From Parietichytrium sp. I65-24A (taxonomy: Eukaryota > Sar > Bigyra > Thraustochytrida > Thraustochytriidae), in contig BLSF01000078.1 of the NCBI GenBank assembly GCA_012862575.1, positions 1-64,000 on the forward strand: 64,000 bases of DNA, in the 5' to 3' direction. Of this stretch, positions 1 through 11,230 are shown one piece after another. The notes under the pieces were generated by a model. That model was not told the DNA's origin. It saw only the letters and a list, made by a program, of their open reading frames with translations, and made no database searches. A program made the position numbers and the translations under genes. The number at the start of each line of letters is the position of its first letter. Position 1 is the stretch's first letter.

Positions 1-767
1 GCGGGGCGACGCTGGCTGCGCCGCTGGCGCTGGAGCTCGGGAAAGGGGCGCCGCCGCAGGAGGTTTGCGATATGGCCGGGCTGCTGAAGAACGGCGTGCA
101 GCAAAAGCTGGATGTGGGCGAGAACTACTCGTGGATGATGCTGTCGGTGCCCCTGATGGTGGGCATCTTGGTCATGGGCGCGAGCCACTTGAAGAGCAGG
201 TCGCCGAATGGGAATGTGGTGCTCTCCGTGGGGCGGCTCGCGATTGGGGCCTCGCTGGTCTTGCTTGCGCGCATGGAGCTCATTCGCTCGTATGGCCTGG
301 TGTTTGGTCTCGCTGACGCCGTGAACGGCGCGCTCGGCATCATCGTCGGAGACATGCTGGTGTTTCACTTGTACTCGGTCGTCGTACTCGTTCCGCTGAT
401 CGTTGGGCTCGTGTTCGACCATAACGTGCTCATTATGAAGCTGAACGAGATTGTCTTCGGCCCTTTGGGCTTTGGGGAATTGGCTCGCGCGGAAGAAAGC
501 AGTGCGGAGTGGTACCACGTTTTCGTAGCGCTCCTCTTCGGGACCGGCATGATGATGATTTATGCCGCAGTGTGCTCCGAGGCACGAGCACTCCGCCTGT
601 GCAGCAAGTGCGCGTTTGGCGCGGCCTTGCTACAACTGAATCTTCACCTGCTGAAAATTGTGAACTCAGAAGCTACTTTTGCGCTCGCCTTGATCTTCAT
701 GCTTTCTTCGATTCCGACGCAGCTCACCGTCCCCAACAGCGTCCCTCCCAAGTCCAAGGACGAATAA
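1..767 (+). CDS. Multi-pass membrane protein, tandem paralogue 1 (5' partial)
   Basis: The reading frame is already open at the window edge (first full codon at base 3), so the gene begins upstream; the ATG at 72 is internal. The residues before that ATG align with the N-termini of the two downstream paralogues (a T-P near the start, then a P-x-E-x-C segment), which supports the extension. The visible part is about 254 residues with about six hydrophobic segments, a G-D pair in the middle, a conserved S-A-E-W-Y block and a short hydrophilic tail ending KSKDE. That tail fits the KxKxx dilysine signal recognised by COPI for ER retrieval. I do not recognise the family. It is most likely an ER or early-secretory membrane protein, by inference from the tail only. 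Confidence 0.8.
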   Translation, partial: GATLAAPLALELGKGAPPQEVCDMAGLLKNGVQQKLDVGENYSWMMLSVPLMVGILVMGASHLKSRSPNGNVVLSVGRLAIGASLVLLARMELIRSYGLVFGLADAVNGALGIIVGDMLVFHLYSVVVLVPLIVGLVFDHNVLIMKLNEIVFGPLGFGELARAEESSAEWYHVFVALLFGTGMMMIYAAVCSEARALRLCSKCAFGAALLQLNLHLLKIVNSEATFALALIFMLSSIPTQLTVPNSVPPKSKDE

Positions 768-1670
768 ACTGCCGCTCAAGGCTGCCAAGCACACTTTCAC
801 AAGACCAATCAGGACTAACAAATAGTGATTCATCTTTTTTCTTGCATTTCACCGCTTCTTCCCTTCGCATCCTCGATCATCGTTGATATAATCCTTCGCA
901 AAATGAGCCTCGACGGGTTTCAACCATTACGAATGGGAACCAATTGTGTGTGGGTCGCTATAGTAGTTGGAGTCCTTCTTCAGGAATTACCTCGGCAGCG
1001 AGAACAAAGCGCTGTGCGAGAATGGATGATGTTTGAGAGCGGCGGTTAGCGCCTTGGTGCTAGTACCAATTCCAGTTTACAACGAAATTCCATTGGGCAA
1101 GATGAAAAGAAATTCACTTTCCCGAGATCTTCGAAACCCAAATAAGAAACCCTCAAAAAGTAATTTTCTTTTATGATGACAGAGGGACAATGGATAGAAG
1201 GATATCTAATTTCAAGCAAGGCAAGGACTGCGCCATCAAAATAAACAAAGAAACGAAAGAATAGAAAGTGAAGAAGAGGAATCAGCGTAGGCTCCTATCG
1301 CGAATCGCGATGGTTTGAGCAAGTTAGTACGGTTTCTGACCGAGAGAACAGAGAGTCGGGTCACTCCCCCATGTATCCACACCTGCCATTGTTACAGCTG
1401 CTCTGTCAACGTACCACACGAGGGTGGAACTTTCTTCATTCACTTGAGAGTAGCACACGCTGAGCTTGCTTCTGAGTCTTCTGAGCCTCTGAGAAGGCCG
1501 TACTTACCGGTACTGACGGGCAGTACTGGTGCACTAGATCCGGAGCTCTCTCCTCATTCCATTCTGTGCAATACACACTCTCATATCCATTCCAGTTGCC
1601 TTCTCCTTTCCCTTTCATTCACGGGCACCGAGACACGGAGACACGGAGACACGTTGGCGCGATAGAAGAG
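768..1670. other. Intergenic region between membrane paralogues 1 and 2
   Basis: About 900 bases with no convincing gene; the open frames are short and lack protein-like composition. It holds an A/T-rich stretch at about 1080-1270 and, 18 bases before the next ATG, three copies of the octamer GAGACACG. Confidence 0.6.
1630..1653. repeat. GAGACACG octamer x3 just upstream of a start codon
   Basis: Three perfect head-to-tail copies end 18 bases before the ATG at 1671, so they probably lie in the 5' leader. No other gene in the window has this unit upstream. Confidence 0.9.
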
Positions 1671-2456
1671 ATGCCGGTCCTGGGCGCTGTGGCGGCCGCT
1701 GCGCTCGGCGCGGGAATGGTGACGCCGTTCATGATGGCGACAGTGCTGCGCGACTCCCCGCAGAGTCTGTGCGAAACCGTGTTTCGAGGGGCCTTCACCG
1801 CCTCGCCAGAAGACTCGTCGATGTGGATGAATGCGATGCTCGCGAGCCTGTGCGGATGCGTCGCGGCGTACCTGAGCCACTTGCACAAGAGGACCGTGCA
1901 AGGGAACGCCATCGTGGCCATGCTGCGCACGGCGTTTGGAGCCGCAGTGGTGTACATGGCAAATGCCAAGCTAATTGGCGGGAGCGGGTATGTCGTTGGC
2001 GGCGGAGACCTCGCGATGGGGCTCATAGGCTTGCTGCTCGGGGACGTGCTGTACACCCACATTCACCAGCTGATGGTATGCTTCGTTTTCATTGGGGGCG
2101 AAGTGCTGGACTCGGCCAGGTTCACGAAAATCTTGAATAAGCAGCTTTTTGCACGCCTTGGGCTGGAAGGCATGCACTCTAGGGCGGATTCGAGCACGGA
2201 GTGGTTTTACTTGTTCTTGGCGTTCCAGTTCGGGGCGGGCGTCATGTTCCTGCACGCTGCCCTTCTCAACGCTGAAAAGCCTCTACGAATGTGCGGAAAG
2301 TATCTGCTTGCCAGCTCGGTGCCAATGTCCGTCCTCTACCTCCGGGACAGCTCCTTTCTGCTCGGGCTCTACTCTGGTCTTGGCTCCTTTGTCTTTGCAC
2401 TACTGATTCTCGCCCTCGTTCCTGTCACGGCTACCAAAAAAGAGAAATCTTCGTAA
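1671..2456 (+). CDS. Multi-pass membrane protein, tandem paralogue 2
   Basis: A 261-residue membrane protein. The frame stays open further upstream, but that part reads through the GAGACACG repeat and has no match in the paralogues. The ATG at 1671 gives an N-terminus that aligns with paralogue 3: Gly/Ala-rich hydrophobic start, V-T-P, then D-S-P-x-x-L-C. It has about seven hydrophobic segments, a central L-L-G-D, a conserved STEWFY block before the last three membrane segments, and ends KEKSS, again a KxKxx ER-retrieval tail. It is clearly homologous to its neighbours on both sides and lies in the same orientation, so it arose by tandem duplication. Function unknown; membrane topology and ER location are inferred. 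Confidence 0.85.
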   Translation: MPVLGAVAAAALGAGMVTPFMMATVLRDSPQSLCETVFRGAFTASPEDSSMWMNAMLASLCGCVAAYLSHLHKRTVQGNAIVAMLRTAFGAAVVYMANAKLIGGSGYVVGGGDLAMGLIGLLLGDVLYTHIHQLMVCFVFIGGEVLDSARFTKILNKQLFARLGLEGMHSRADSSTEWFYLFLAFQFGAGVMFLHAALLNAEKPLRMCGKYLLASSVPMSVLYLRDSSFLLGLYSGLGSFVFALLILALVPVTATKKEKSS

Positions 2457-3630
2457 ATTGAATGGTCCCATATAATTATATCTTCATTTGCCATGATGCC
2501 TCGTCTTCTGACGGTCTCCTGAAGGACGAACAAAGGACGCTAGGCTGCAAGCAGATCAAGTTGCTTGCCTTTTGCTATGCTGATCCTGCTCGATGCGAAT
2601 ATCATTCGTTTCACAGGTTTGTTTCACAGTTTGACCATCCATCCCCGACGCTCGACGTTGAACACACCCTTTCAAGCTACTTTGCATGAACCTTGTACGC
2701 AGTTTGCACTTTCCAAATCAGCTCTGCTCTCTCTGCCGCGTCCAAGCTTTGACAGGACAAGTCGCGCGATTCCGATACTCAGCCCGAGCTAGAAGGCTCA
2801 CTTGCCTCGACACGGACAACCTTGCACCGATGCAGTCATGCATGCAGACATGCAGTCATTGGCACATTTCGGCACCACAAGAGCACCCAACAAAGTGCTC
2901 GAAACTTCGCCGTCGACCAACGCGCTCAGAGCCCGGTCAGAGCTCAGAGCTCAGAGCTCAAAGCATCTCACATCTCATTCTCCTCTCTCGCAACACCTTC
3001 TTGCCGTATGTGCACTTGAACTTGTACTTGCCCGAGAGCTTGTAAACTCCAGCTCGAGCTCCAACGTCTGAAAGAGAGCTAAATCTTCCAACAACTCTGA
3101 GCTGTTCGAATTGTTTCCACAATCCATCAATCCATCATCATCATCATCAAAATCGAAAGCCCCTCCCAGAGATTGCAAGAATTCGCAAGAGCCTCGGATA
3201 GCCTTTGAGAGCAACAACGTTACCGGTACCGGTACCTGTTCAAGTTCTCTGTAGTCTGAAGTCAGCAATGGCATTCCCAATAGTATCTATCGTTGCCACG
3301 TGATAGATAAGCTCAGCTCATCTCTTGCCAATGATCGATGCAACTAATGCAACTGATGGAATGGCTTTTAATTATCTTTCGTCCAGAGCAGATCAGAGAA
3401 TATCAGAGACCGTCAGAACACAATCACAAGTGAGCGCGTACTCAGTACACCTGTCCAGCTGTACACGTTGTGAGGCCGACGCAGCGAGGATAGAGAGACT
3501 TGCGCATCTGATCCATCTGATCCATCTGCGCCATCTTCGGTGTAGACGTGAGGGCCGAGTGGGCGATCTGTGCCGTTGGGCTCTGTGGAGACTGGGGAGC
3601 GTGGAGACCTAGCTTGCTCTCGAGCCTGCA
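2457..3630. other. Intergenic region between membrane paralogues 2 and 3
   Basis: About 1.2 kb without a supportable gene. It contains alternating AGAGCTC words near 2930-2960, a (CAT)n run near 3125-3145, a TACCGGTACC palindrome cluster near 3220-3236, a GTACTCAGTAC word at 3438-3448, and 9-mer repeats close to the next start. Confidence 0.6.
3505..3537. repeat. CATCTGATC-type 9-mer repeat upstream of paralogue 3
   Basis: Two exact copies of CATCTGATC, a third variant CATCTGCGC and a partial fourth, ending about 94 bases before the ATG at 3631. Confidence 0.85.
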
Positions 3631-4440
3631 ATGAAACTGGTGGGATCTATTGTGGCGGGCGCTGCCGGCGCCGCGTTGGTGACGCCAGTACTGAAAGGCA
3701 TACTTGGGGACTCGCCGGAAGAGCTTTGCAACGAGCTTGACCTTAAGCTGGAAAATGGCCAGAGCGTGAGCCCGCTATTGAACCATTTGTGGATGTTCGC
3801 CACAGTGTCTCTGCTTGTGTCTTCGGCAGTGATGTGCCTGGCCCAGGTCTTGCCGGGCAAGAGCGGCGCTGGTTTCCCGCTCTTTGCGGAGCGGGCGTTC
3901 GTGGCGGCGATGTTCGCATACCTCGGACATCACAAGCTCATGGGCTCCTACGCGCTGGGCTTTGCAGGCTTGTACGCAGGCTTGGCCGTGTTTGGGCTCG
4001 TCTTGGGCAAGTTTGCACACCTGCTGCAAGCCGTCTGGGATCTGCTTGTAGTCGCCGGTGTGATGCTTGACTCCAAGGAGGCTGCAATGCTGGCTAATAA
4101 GCACATCTTCTCTCAGCTGGGCTTGGATCCGATTCAAGCCACGGTCCCGAAGAGCACGGAGTGGTTCTACATCGACCTCGTCTTCCTTGGCGGCTACGGC
4201 GCTATGATGCTCGCCGGCGCGCTCGCGTCTGACAATCTGATGCTGCTCTTCTGCGGGAGACGCGCCCTTTTAACAGCGTTCGTGCTCCTTTTGATGAGCG
4301 TGTTCAAGATCTTTGACTCCGAACTCGCGTTCTTCTTTGGTCTGAGCTCATTCATTCCTGGCCTCATCTTGAGTTTAACGGTCTCGTCTTCGCCGCCGCA
4401 GTCGTCAACAGAGGGCGGGAAGAAGACGAAGAAAGAGTAA
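3631..4440 (+). CDS. Multi-pass membrane protein, tandem paralogue 3
   Basis: A 269-residue protein and the most complete guide to the family. It has a Gly/Ala-rich hydrophobic N-terminus with V-T-P, then D-S-P-E-E-L-C, about seven or eight hydrophobic segments, G-L-V-L-G-K at mid-length, STEWFY at about residue 170, D-S-E-L before the final membrane segment, and a basic tail ending KTKKE (KxKxx). All three copies keep the [ST]-x-E-W-[FY] block, which probably marks the functional core. No enzyme or transporter motif is recognisable. The ORF and homology are certain; the location in ER/early Golgi membranes is inferred from the tail. Confidence 0.87.
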   Translation: MKLVGSIVAGAAGAALVTPVLKGILGDSPEELCNELDLKLENGQSVSPLLNHLWMFATVSLLVSSAVMCLAQVLPGKSGAGFPLFAERAFVAAMFAYLGHHKLMGSYALGFAGLYAGLAVFGLVLGKFAHLLQAVWDLLVVAGVMLDSKEAAMLANKHIFSQLGLDPIQATVPKSTEWFYIDLVFLGGYGAMMLAGALASDNLMLLFCGRRALLTAFVLLLMSVFKIFDSELAFFFGLSSFIPGLILSLTVSSSPPQSSTEGGKKTKKE

Positions 4441-4724
4441 ATTGCGTCTTGCAAGAGTCACCGGGAGGTGTACTTTATAAAATGCGGTCCCAGCGGTGAA
4501 CAAAGCAAAGAAGAAAAATATAAGAGTAGATATTATTTGAATTCAAAAAGGAAAGATAAAAGAGAAATTGGAAACCGCGCTCCTTAGAAAAGAGAGAGGA
4601 CGCCGACACGTGCTGTGGCGTTCCATTTAAAACTTGCGTCCTCTCCGACGGCCAAAGTGTAAATGCGTATGTATAGGAAACAGGATCAAAGGCAGCTGCC
4701 GCAGGTATAGTATATTACAATCAC

Positions 4725-5789
4725 TCAAGATATGGCCACACAAATTTCGTCCTCGCCAAACCATGTGCGGGCCATCTGCTGCTCGGGTACGAGCTCTGTC
4801 TTTCGGGCGAGATCAGGAAACTCCCGCTCGAAAGTCAGCGCCAAAAGTCGGAAGCAGGAGTCCAGCGTATTTTCGTCCGTCCTGAACCGTCTGAGAAGTA
4901 GAGTAAGAATGGGATTCCAAGCAGGCTCCACGAAAACGGAGTAGCGAGCCAAGGCAACGCAAGTACAAGCCACAATATGAGGACTGTAAAGCTGAAACCT
5001 GTGGTCTTGTGCAGTCATGTTGGACAATATATGCGAGTACTCAATAACTGCCGCAGAGAGGTCATCATCGATGAACTCGCCACAATACCGGTCGTTCCGC
5101 CTTACAACCATGTTGCAAGAGATGAAGAGGTCGAGAACGTGGCTGGGAGTAAGGTATCCCACTTTCCAGTTGAGCGCATCAAGAACCCTGAATTCCATTT
5201 CACGAACGCAGACGTTTCGCTCAGCCAGGTTGTCGCGACCAAAGCGTTTCAGGAGATCCACCGTCAACGGAACATCAGTTTCCATCTCTTCGTACTTGCT
5301 CGCCACTTCAAGGCAGACCACAGTGATGTATGGCAGCTCGGCTCTGCACGGGCGAATCACGCGCCATGTCTTGTCGAAGAGGAGGCAGGCGAGATGCAAA
5401 GTGCTGGTCTCCAGCTTGGCGCGCTGGCCAAGCTGATTCACCCATGCAATTACCATATTCCTGTCAGGCGACACGTCTTGAGGACCAGCAAATGGCGGAG
5501 GCTGCTTGATGGATCTGTCGAGCATGTTGACCACCACCTCAGAATTGATGCTCGCGAGCTCCGAGTCCACTAGCTCCGCCTCTGTGGTGTTGACTGCAGC
5601 ATACCGCCTAGTATCGCGTTTCGTGAACCCCCCACACCCGCACGGCGGACAGCTGATTGCATTCCATGCCAAAATGCTCTCCTCCACATCATCCTCCACT
5701 GCATTTTTGTGCGCAGACATCCTCTTGAGCGCCTGTGCCTTTCGCTCTGCCTTGAACAACCTCGAAATATACTCGATCAACACGAACAT
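4725..5789 (-). CDS. Cyclin
   Basis: A 354-residue protein with a cyclin-box fold. Residues about 95-230 carry the first cyclin box: an amphipathic helix replacing the usual MRxILxDW hallmark (here N-M-V-I-A-W-V-N-Q-L), then L-H-L-A-C-L-L-F-D-K and V-C-L-E-V-A-S-K-Y-E-E, the signature around the conserved Lys and Glu that contact the CDK. A second helical box follows (V-I-E-Y-S-H-I-L, then A-C-T-C-V-A-L-A-R). The N-terminal 60 residues include a C-P-P-C-G-C-G cluster. It most resembles A/B/D-type cyclins that activate cyclin-dependent kinases in the cell cycle, but the subtype is not clear because the hallmark motif is degenerate. An alternative start lies at Met24. It is convergent with the preceding membrane gene. 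Confidence 0.85.
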   Translation of the reverse strand: MFVLIEYISRLFKAERKAQALKRMSAHKNAVEDDVEESILAWNAISCPPCGCGGFTKRDTRRYAAVNTTEAELVDSELASINSEVVVNMLDRSIKQPPPFAGPQDVSPDRNMVIAWVNQLGQRAKLETSTLHLACLLFDKTWRVIRPCRAELPYITVVCLEVASKYEEMETDVPLTVDLLKRFGRDNLAERNVCVREMEFRVLDALNWKVGYLTPSHVLDLFISCNMVVRRNDRYCGEFIDDDLSAAVIEYSHILSNMTAQDHRFQLYSPHIVACTCVALARYSVFVEPAWNPILTLLLRRFRTDENTLDSCFRLLALTFEREFPDLARKTELVPEQQMARTWFGEDEICVAIS

Positions 5790-6171
5790 AATGTCGCAAT
5801 TTCCACTGCCAGAATCAGCGGATCAGTCCGCCTTTTCAATTAAACCAAGTACCCTCGGCCAAAACCTTTGCCAAGCACTGACAAAATCAATCAATGTAAC
5901 GAAAAGCTGGAGGCGCAACAAACAACAAACAACAGCAGCAACAATTACGAATTCCCTTTTGGGACAGCCTCAACCCAACCAGCTGGCGCAGATTTGCGTT
6001 CGTCGAGCCAAATCTCTCTCTTTCTTCTCCTCACATGTCCGAGCTCGAAAGCTTGAGTACACCTTTTCACCACCTTGTGCACGCCCCTCATGCGCAAGTG
6101 TCCTCGCCGAGGACACCACACTGCTCCTCCACCTAGCTGATTTTCCACGCAAAAAAGTCCCCTTTTTTGTT

Positions 6172-6260
6172 TCTCTCTCTCTCTCTCTCTCTTGTCAGCA
6201 CTCTGTCGTGGCGTTGGAGAAAGAAGAAAGGAAGAAAGAAAGGAAGAAAGGAAGGAAATT
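6172..6260. repeat. (CT)n and GAAAGGAA simple repeats
   Basis: About ten CT units at 6172-6192, then a polypurine tract of GAAA/GGAA units at 6219-6260. They lie about 380 bases upstream of the cyclin start on the opposite strand. Confidence 0.9.
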
Positions 6261-9200
6261 TCGCCGCGGACACCTCGAAGACCGCACCAAGATGTCTCTG
6301 TCCGCTTTCCCGCAGCCCTTAGTTGGAACTTCGACTGGTCGAGGAGCGGTTCTCTTGTTCGTTGTGAGGCCCCTCTACCGAGCAGTTAGCGAATATGATA
6401 CCAGTGAGAGCGGACCTTGAGCTGGGAGAGAGGAAATTTCGGGCTTGTTGGTCCTTCCAAGGCTGTACTAGAGTTTATAGTAGGCATGGCATAGACGTCG
6501 GGCGGGAGGAAGTGTGACTGACTGAGCTTGAAACCGGATCGATTGCTCGTATGCGTATCCAGTAGAGGTGAGTAAGACTCCGTGCAGCCGGTTCTTGGGT
6601 CACGGACCCACACCCAGGAGTTCAATGACGTCAGCCTTGCATGGTCAGGTTTCTCATAACGTCATACAAATCGAACGCTAGCACGCGGGGGAAAAGTGCT
6701 GGCTAGAGTACTAAAGTATCCAGTAGGCAGTGCTAGAGATCTGAGATTTTGGGATGGCTCCATATTGCCCCCGTTCTGAAAGGCATTCTTGCTACTGTTC
6801 TCATTAACAAATATGATAGTGTCGTACGATCAAGTCGATCAGTCGTTTCGATCTTTCTTGTCTTTGCAAATTTTCCAAAATTGAACAAGTGGCGCGGTGC
6901 GCGTGCGAATTTCGTTGCTTTTTTCCGTGGAACGAACAAGAGAAAGACATCTCTCTTCGCCGGCGAAAATGAAAGCGAGAAATGAGGATAATGAGGATGG
7001 ACGAAATGGAAAACGAATAGAGAGAGTCTCTTCCTCGTGCTCAGGGGAGAACTTTCGTATCATTCACTACATTATACAAATTCTAAATTTTAAAAGTTCA
7101 GAAATTCAGACTTGAGAAGAAACGAACAACACAATCGCACGGCGACAGAAAAGCGCGGAGCTCGGGGTGGCGGAATGCTGGTCTTGGCTTTAAGTTTAAA
7201 CGTTTCTGAACTGTCAAGTGCTCCTGTTGCAGCTCGAGCCTTCTAGCTAGTCTAGAAACTGTTGATGGCGACAAAGATGAGGGCGTGTCTAGGCTTGTTG
7301 CATTTTCCCCGTGCGCGAGATTTCATTTCGGAGCACCGGAGAGCTCGCGGAACAGGTTTGTATGCGCGCAACGCGCATGCATTGTACACTGCGCGGAAGT
7401 TTCTGCAATAAGCTTACGCAAGAGATAGCTTTTCACTTATGAACTCAAGAGTCTCCTGTCCAACTTGTTGAGGGGGACACGAGCAAGGCAAACTCGATTG
7501 ATTTCTTCGCCTCCACAGCGCCAATCTCGCCTCTATTTGGGACGTGCAGTACGTGTTTTTCCACAACGTTGACTCAAAATTCTAACTTGAAGAATAAACG
7601 TAAGCTTTTTCTGACAGAGTGCAACGGTCTGCTCGCTCTTCCTTTGGAACCAAACGGCGGTACTCACTGTCAGTACTCACTGTCAGTACTGCCATTGGCC
7701 TTGTTCGTGTCACGGTCACGGTTGCAGGTGTACTGAGTACTGTGTACATTACCATTGGATACTCGCCGGTCGCGCGACTTGGAGCGTTGCAAAAAGTCTA
7801 GTTTAGCAACTCTCGCTCGTCCTTCCAGCCGAGCATTTTTTTTTAAATCGTTCACAGTTCACTGATAGGGAATGTAGCTTGCATATCGTAAATTGTAGAT
7901 TGTAGATTTGGAATTTTAGAAGAATTTTAGAATGTTAGACTTTTAGATCACAACGAGTCCGTAATTTTTTAGTCTTCAGATTTCGCATGTCAATCAATCA
8001 ACAACGCTTGATGATTGCTGACAGCCACAAAGGAGCCGGACGCGAGCTCTAATGTCGCTTAAGACCTTGGAAATGGTGACTTGCTGTTGGGGAATCAAAT
8101 ATTGTGTCCCGTCAGTCCCGGTCCCTCCTCTCTCTGGCCCTCGACGCAACTTGAATGTTGAACCTACCCTACGCGCAAAGCGCAACAAAAGGACAAAAGT
8201 GCCTGTTCAAAAACAATCAACAATCGCTCTCAAAAGCAGATCTCGCAACGCCTGGCAGACTTCAGAAAACAGACTTCTCTCTGAGTGGGCCACAGCAAAT
8301 TTCTGAGGTGCCGCTGTTACGAACAACCAATAGTGAGTGGTGCACTTGTCCCCACAACTAATACTCTTTTCCTCGTCGGTTCCCCACACTTGTCCGCTAT
8401 ACCTTTGCCCCATTAAATTCCTAATACCTGAAGAATAGCCGACACTCCCTTCACTCCTCAGAGTCTCGTCTCTTCTTCTTCATCCTAACGCAGCTAGATG
8501 GCGACAACAATGTATGACTACGGTAAATTATAGTCTATAATGCACTGTTTCTGTCGCCAAAGCGTTCGGGGCACCAAATGTGTCACGGTCAAGTGGTCCT
8601 ACAACACACTCACTTTTATCATTAGCTTTCCCGAGGCTTCGAACTTTCTTCCGAATTCCAAATTCTTTGGTTGCAGAGTCAAAGGACAGCTCTCCACTAC
8701 AGGACAGGATTTGCGGTCTGCACTGAGCCACAGTAAGCACAGCATACTCCTGTCCAACCGAAAGTTACATAGTGGACTTTGTGGACTCTGAGGAAGATGC
8801 AACGCAGGTGGGGCAATCGAGTGCTATTCGCAGCTAGAGCCCGCACGTAGTCCCCCATCCCTAGCAAACACGATATTAGGTCGATAACTTTATGCTGCGA
8901 TGTACAGTGAAATGGCGCCGCTTCTCATGCGTGGAGAGTTATATGGAGCTACTGTGGTGAGAGGAGAGCATGTGAGGACAGAGTGAAACCGCGCTGAATC
9001 ACGAACTGCTCCTCTTTCGACACGGATAAGCTTAACTAGTAGACGCTCTGCATGTGCTGACCTTTCCAATCGTTTCCCTTTTCGTTTTCTCTCCGAAAGA
9101 ATTTTAAAGATTTGCACGAAGAATTGGTTTAGGAACCAGAGATCAATCAAAAGGGCTCCAAGCCTCCAACAAGCTCACCTTCGGTTTCTCACATGCAATG

Positions 9201-9705
9201 TCGCTCGTGCCTGGCGGTGCAAAATATGACGACCAAAGAAAAGAGCGTAAGAAAAGAACGAAAGAAAATAACAGGGCCATCCTGGACCAGCGCACATCGT
9301 TCCTGGCAGAGTACAGGGAAGGAAGTGTGCACCGCAAATGCAAAAGTTACTTCAGAGACTGAATTGAATTAATTGATTTGCAGGTCCTGACACCAGGATC
9401 CTGAACATTTCCGCGGGGTGAAATAGCACACACTTGTATTGAGGCGCGAAGATGTAGGCTCGAGCGAGCGCACTGAATGGATCAGAATTCGAATTAATTC
9501 AACAGAGCTCGAGATTCTCTCGGAGGAATGGGGCCATCCCCACGTGGCCATCCCTTTAATTTTTTCATTCTTGATCGCATGCAAGTAACTATTTATAAAT
9601 GCAACAGTCAACGGAAGCCATTTCATCGGCCTGTCTCGCGCTCCGCAGATTTCGGCCGCAACATGCTGATCTTGATTGACACTGAAAGCAACGACTGACA
9701 GTTTG

Positions 9706-9738
9706 TTCTAAATTCTAAATTCTAAATTCTAAATTCTA
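9706..9738. repeat. TTCTAAA heptamer tandem repeat
   Basis: Four or more head-to-tail TTCTAAA units in the gene-free region, distant from any recognised gene. Confidence 0.9.
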
Positions 9739-10221
9739 GTCACAATTCAGACTGTGCTTCGGAGTTCGTGATCATCGACACCGCCACGATGACGACATAC
9801 TTGATTCCACTCCGCAACTCCCATCGATACGCTAGGCTTGCATTAGGGTCTCCTAATTACGAGACTCTTAGCTCGCACGATAATTTTTGTCTTCGGACCT
9901 CCCCAAGTCTATGGTACAGTTACTACCACTGTTACTGACAGGTTTTACTCTTAGAGGATAGGAATAGATAGCCTGATCGGTAGAGAGTCTCAGGAAAGAA
10001 GAGTGTGAAGCGCTTAGGAGTTGATAATATTCGGATAGGCGGGGATACCTGTGGAGCGTACGTGAAGGAGGAGGAAGAAGGTATACCTTAGACATGACCC
10101 TATGATCTCGCTCAAACGGTTGAATCGATCATTCACTTTCCTTCGGGAGTTGATTTTATAGTTTTGAAAAAGGTACCAGTGGTAAGCATAATAACTTGTA
10201 ACTTTGGAAGCCGGAACGAAA

Positions 10222-10242
10222 CAATTTACAATTTACAATTTA
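10222..10242. repeat. CAATTTA heptamer x3
   Basis: Three perfect CAATTTA copies in an A/T-rich intergenic stretch. Confidence 0.9.
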
Positions 10243-11107
10243 CAGACAGAGCCCTCCTTTGTTGAGAATGGAGAAATAAAACGTTTCTCTTCTGATATCG
10301 TACCATGAGACCATGATGGCTTGACCGGAATCAAGATTAATTACTTTTCACCAGTTCACGATGGTGCAGTAAAAAGTTTGGGACTTTTCCGAAGAGCAAC
10401 CTCGGGAACGTGAACGTGAAAAAAAGAAAGAGAAATTCAGTGAAAAGAAATTCCCAACATCTTCAAAATTCAACTCCGTCCTAGCGACCACCTACTAGTA
10501 CTACTAAACCGAACACACTACACTCCCTACCTCCGGGTCTTACCTGGATGGTGAGACCTACGAGACTGGTGAGGCTCTTCCTCCTTCCTCCTCCCCTCTC
10601 GCCCCCTCCTTTCTCCTCCTCCCCGCTCCTTCCTTCTTCCGCTCAAGGCTCCAGTCGGAGGACCAGAGGAAATGGAATACGTAAAAGGAAAAGCATTCAC
10701 AGTCAGGAGGAGCGCGCCCCCTCAAACCCATTCACCACTCAAAAACAAAACTTGTCAATTCGCGTCTTTATTTCTTTCAATGTATGAACATGTACAGTTA
10801 AAAAGAAATGTTCCTAGTCTACAGAGAAAAGTCAGTCAATTCACCGAGTGCGACATCAAGCACCGCGAGTGCGGAGGCCAAAGGAGAAAGAAGACCTCCC
10901 ACACTATGTCACACTAGCTAGCTTATACACAACAAGCCTCTGCTCTCTCTCTCTCTCTCTCTAACTACTCTAACTACACCGACTCCAGTCTACCTAGCCA
11001 ACAAAATAATGGGGCTCTCTCTCTGCCACAGATGACACACACAAGATGCTTTTACCAGGTACTGAGTAGCGAGAATGGAGAAAGGAGAAAAGGGTCACTC
11101 AGACAAT

Positions 11108-11161
11108 CTCTCACATCTCACATCTCACTTCTCACTTCTCACTTCTCACTTCTCACTTCTC
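11108..11161. repeat. CTCACATCT / CTCACTTCT repeat array
   Basis: Two to three copies of a TCTCACA-type unit grade into five copies of CTCACTT-type units, about 350 bases upstream of the histidine kinase start. Confidence 0.88.
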
Positions 11162-11230
11162 GCGTCCGGAATTGGATTGGCACAGAGCTGAATCGACGGC
11201 TCGCACCTCGAAGACCTCCTCCTTCTCCGT

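Noticed and set aside
1566-1670. N-terminal extension of membrane paralogue 2
   Set aside because: It translates the GAGACACG repeat and has no counterpart in the other two paralogues.
5506-6420. 304-codon open frame on the plus strand
   Set aside because: The first third is antisense to the cyclin and the rest runs through CT and GAAA simple repeats; composition is not protein-like.
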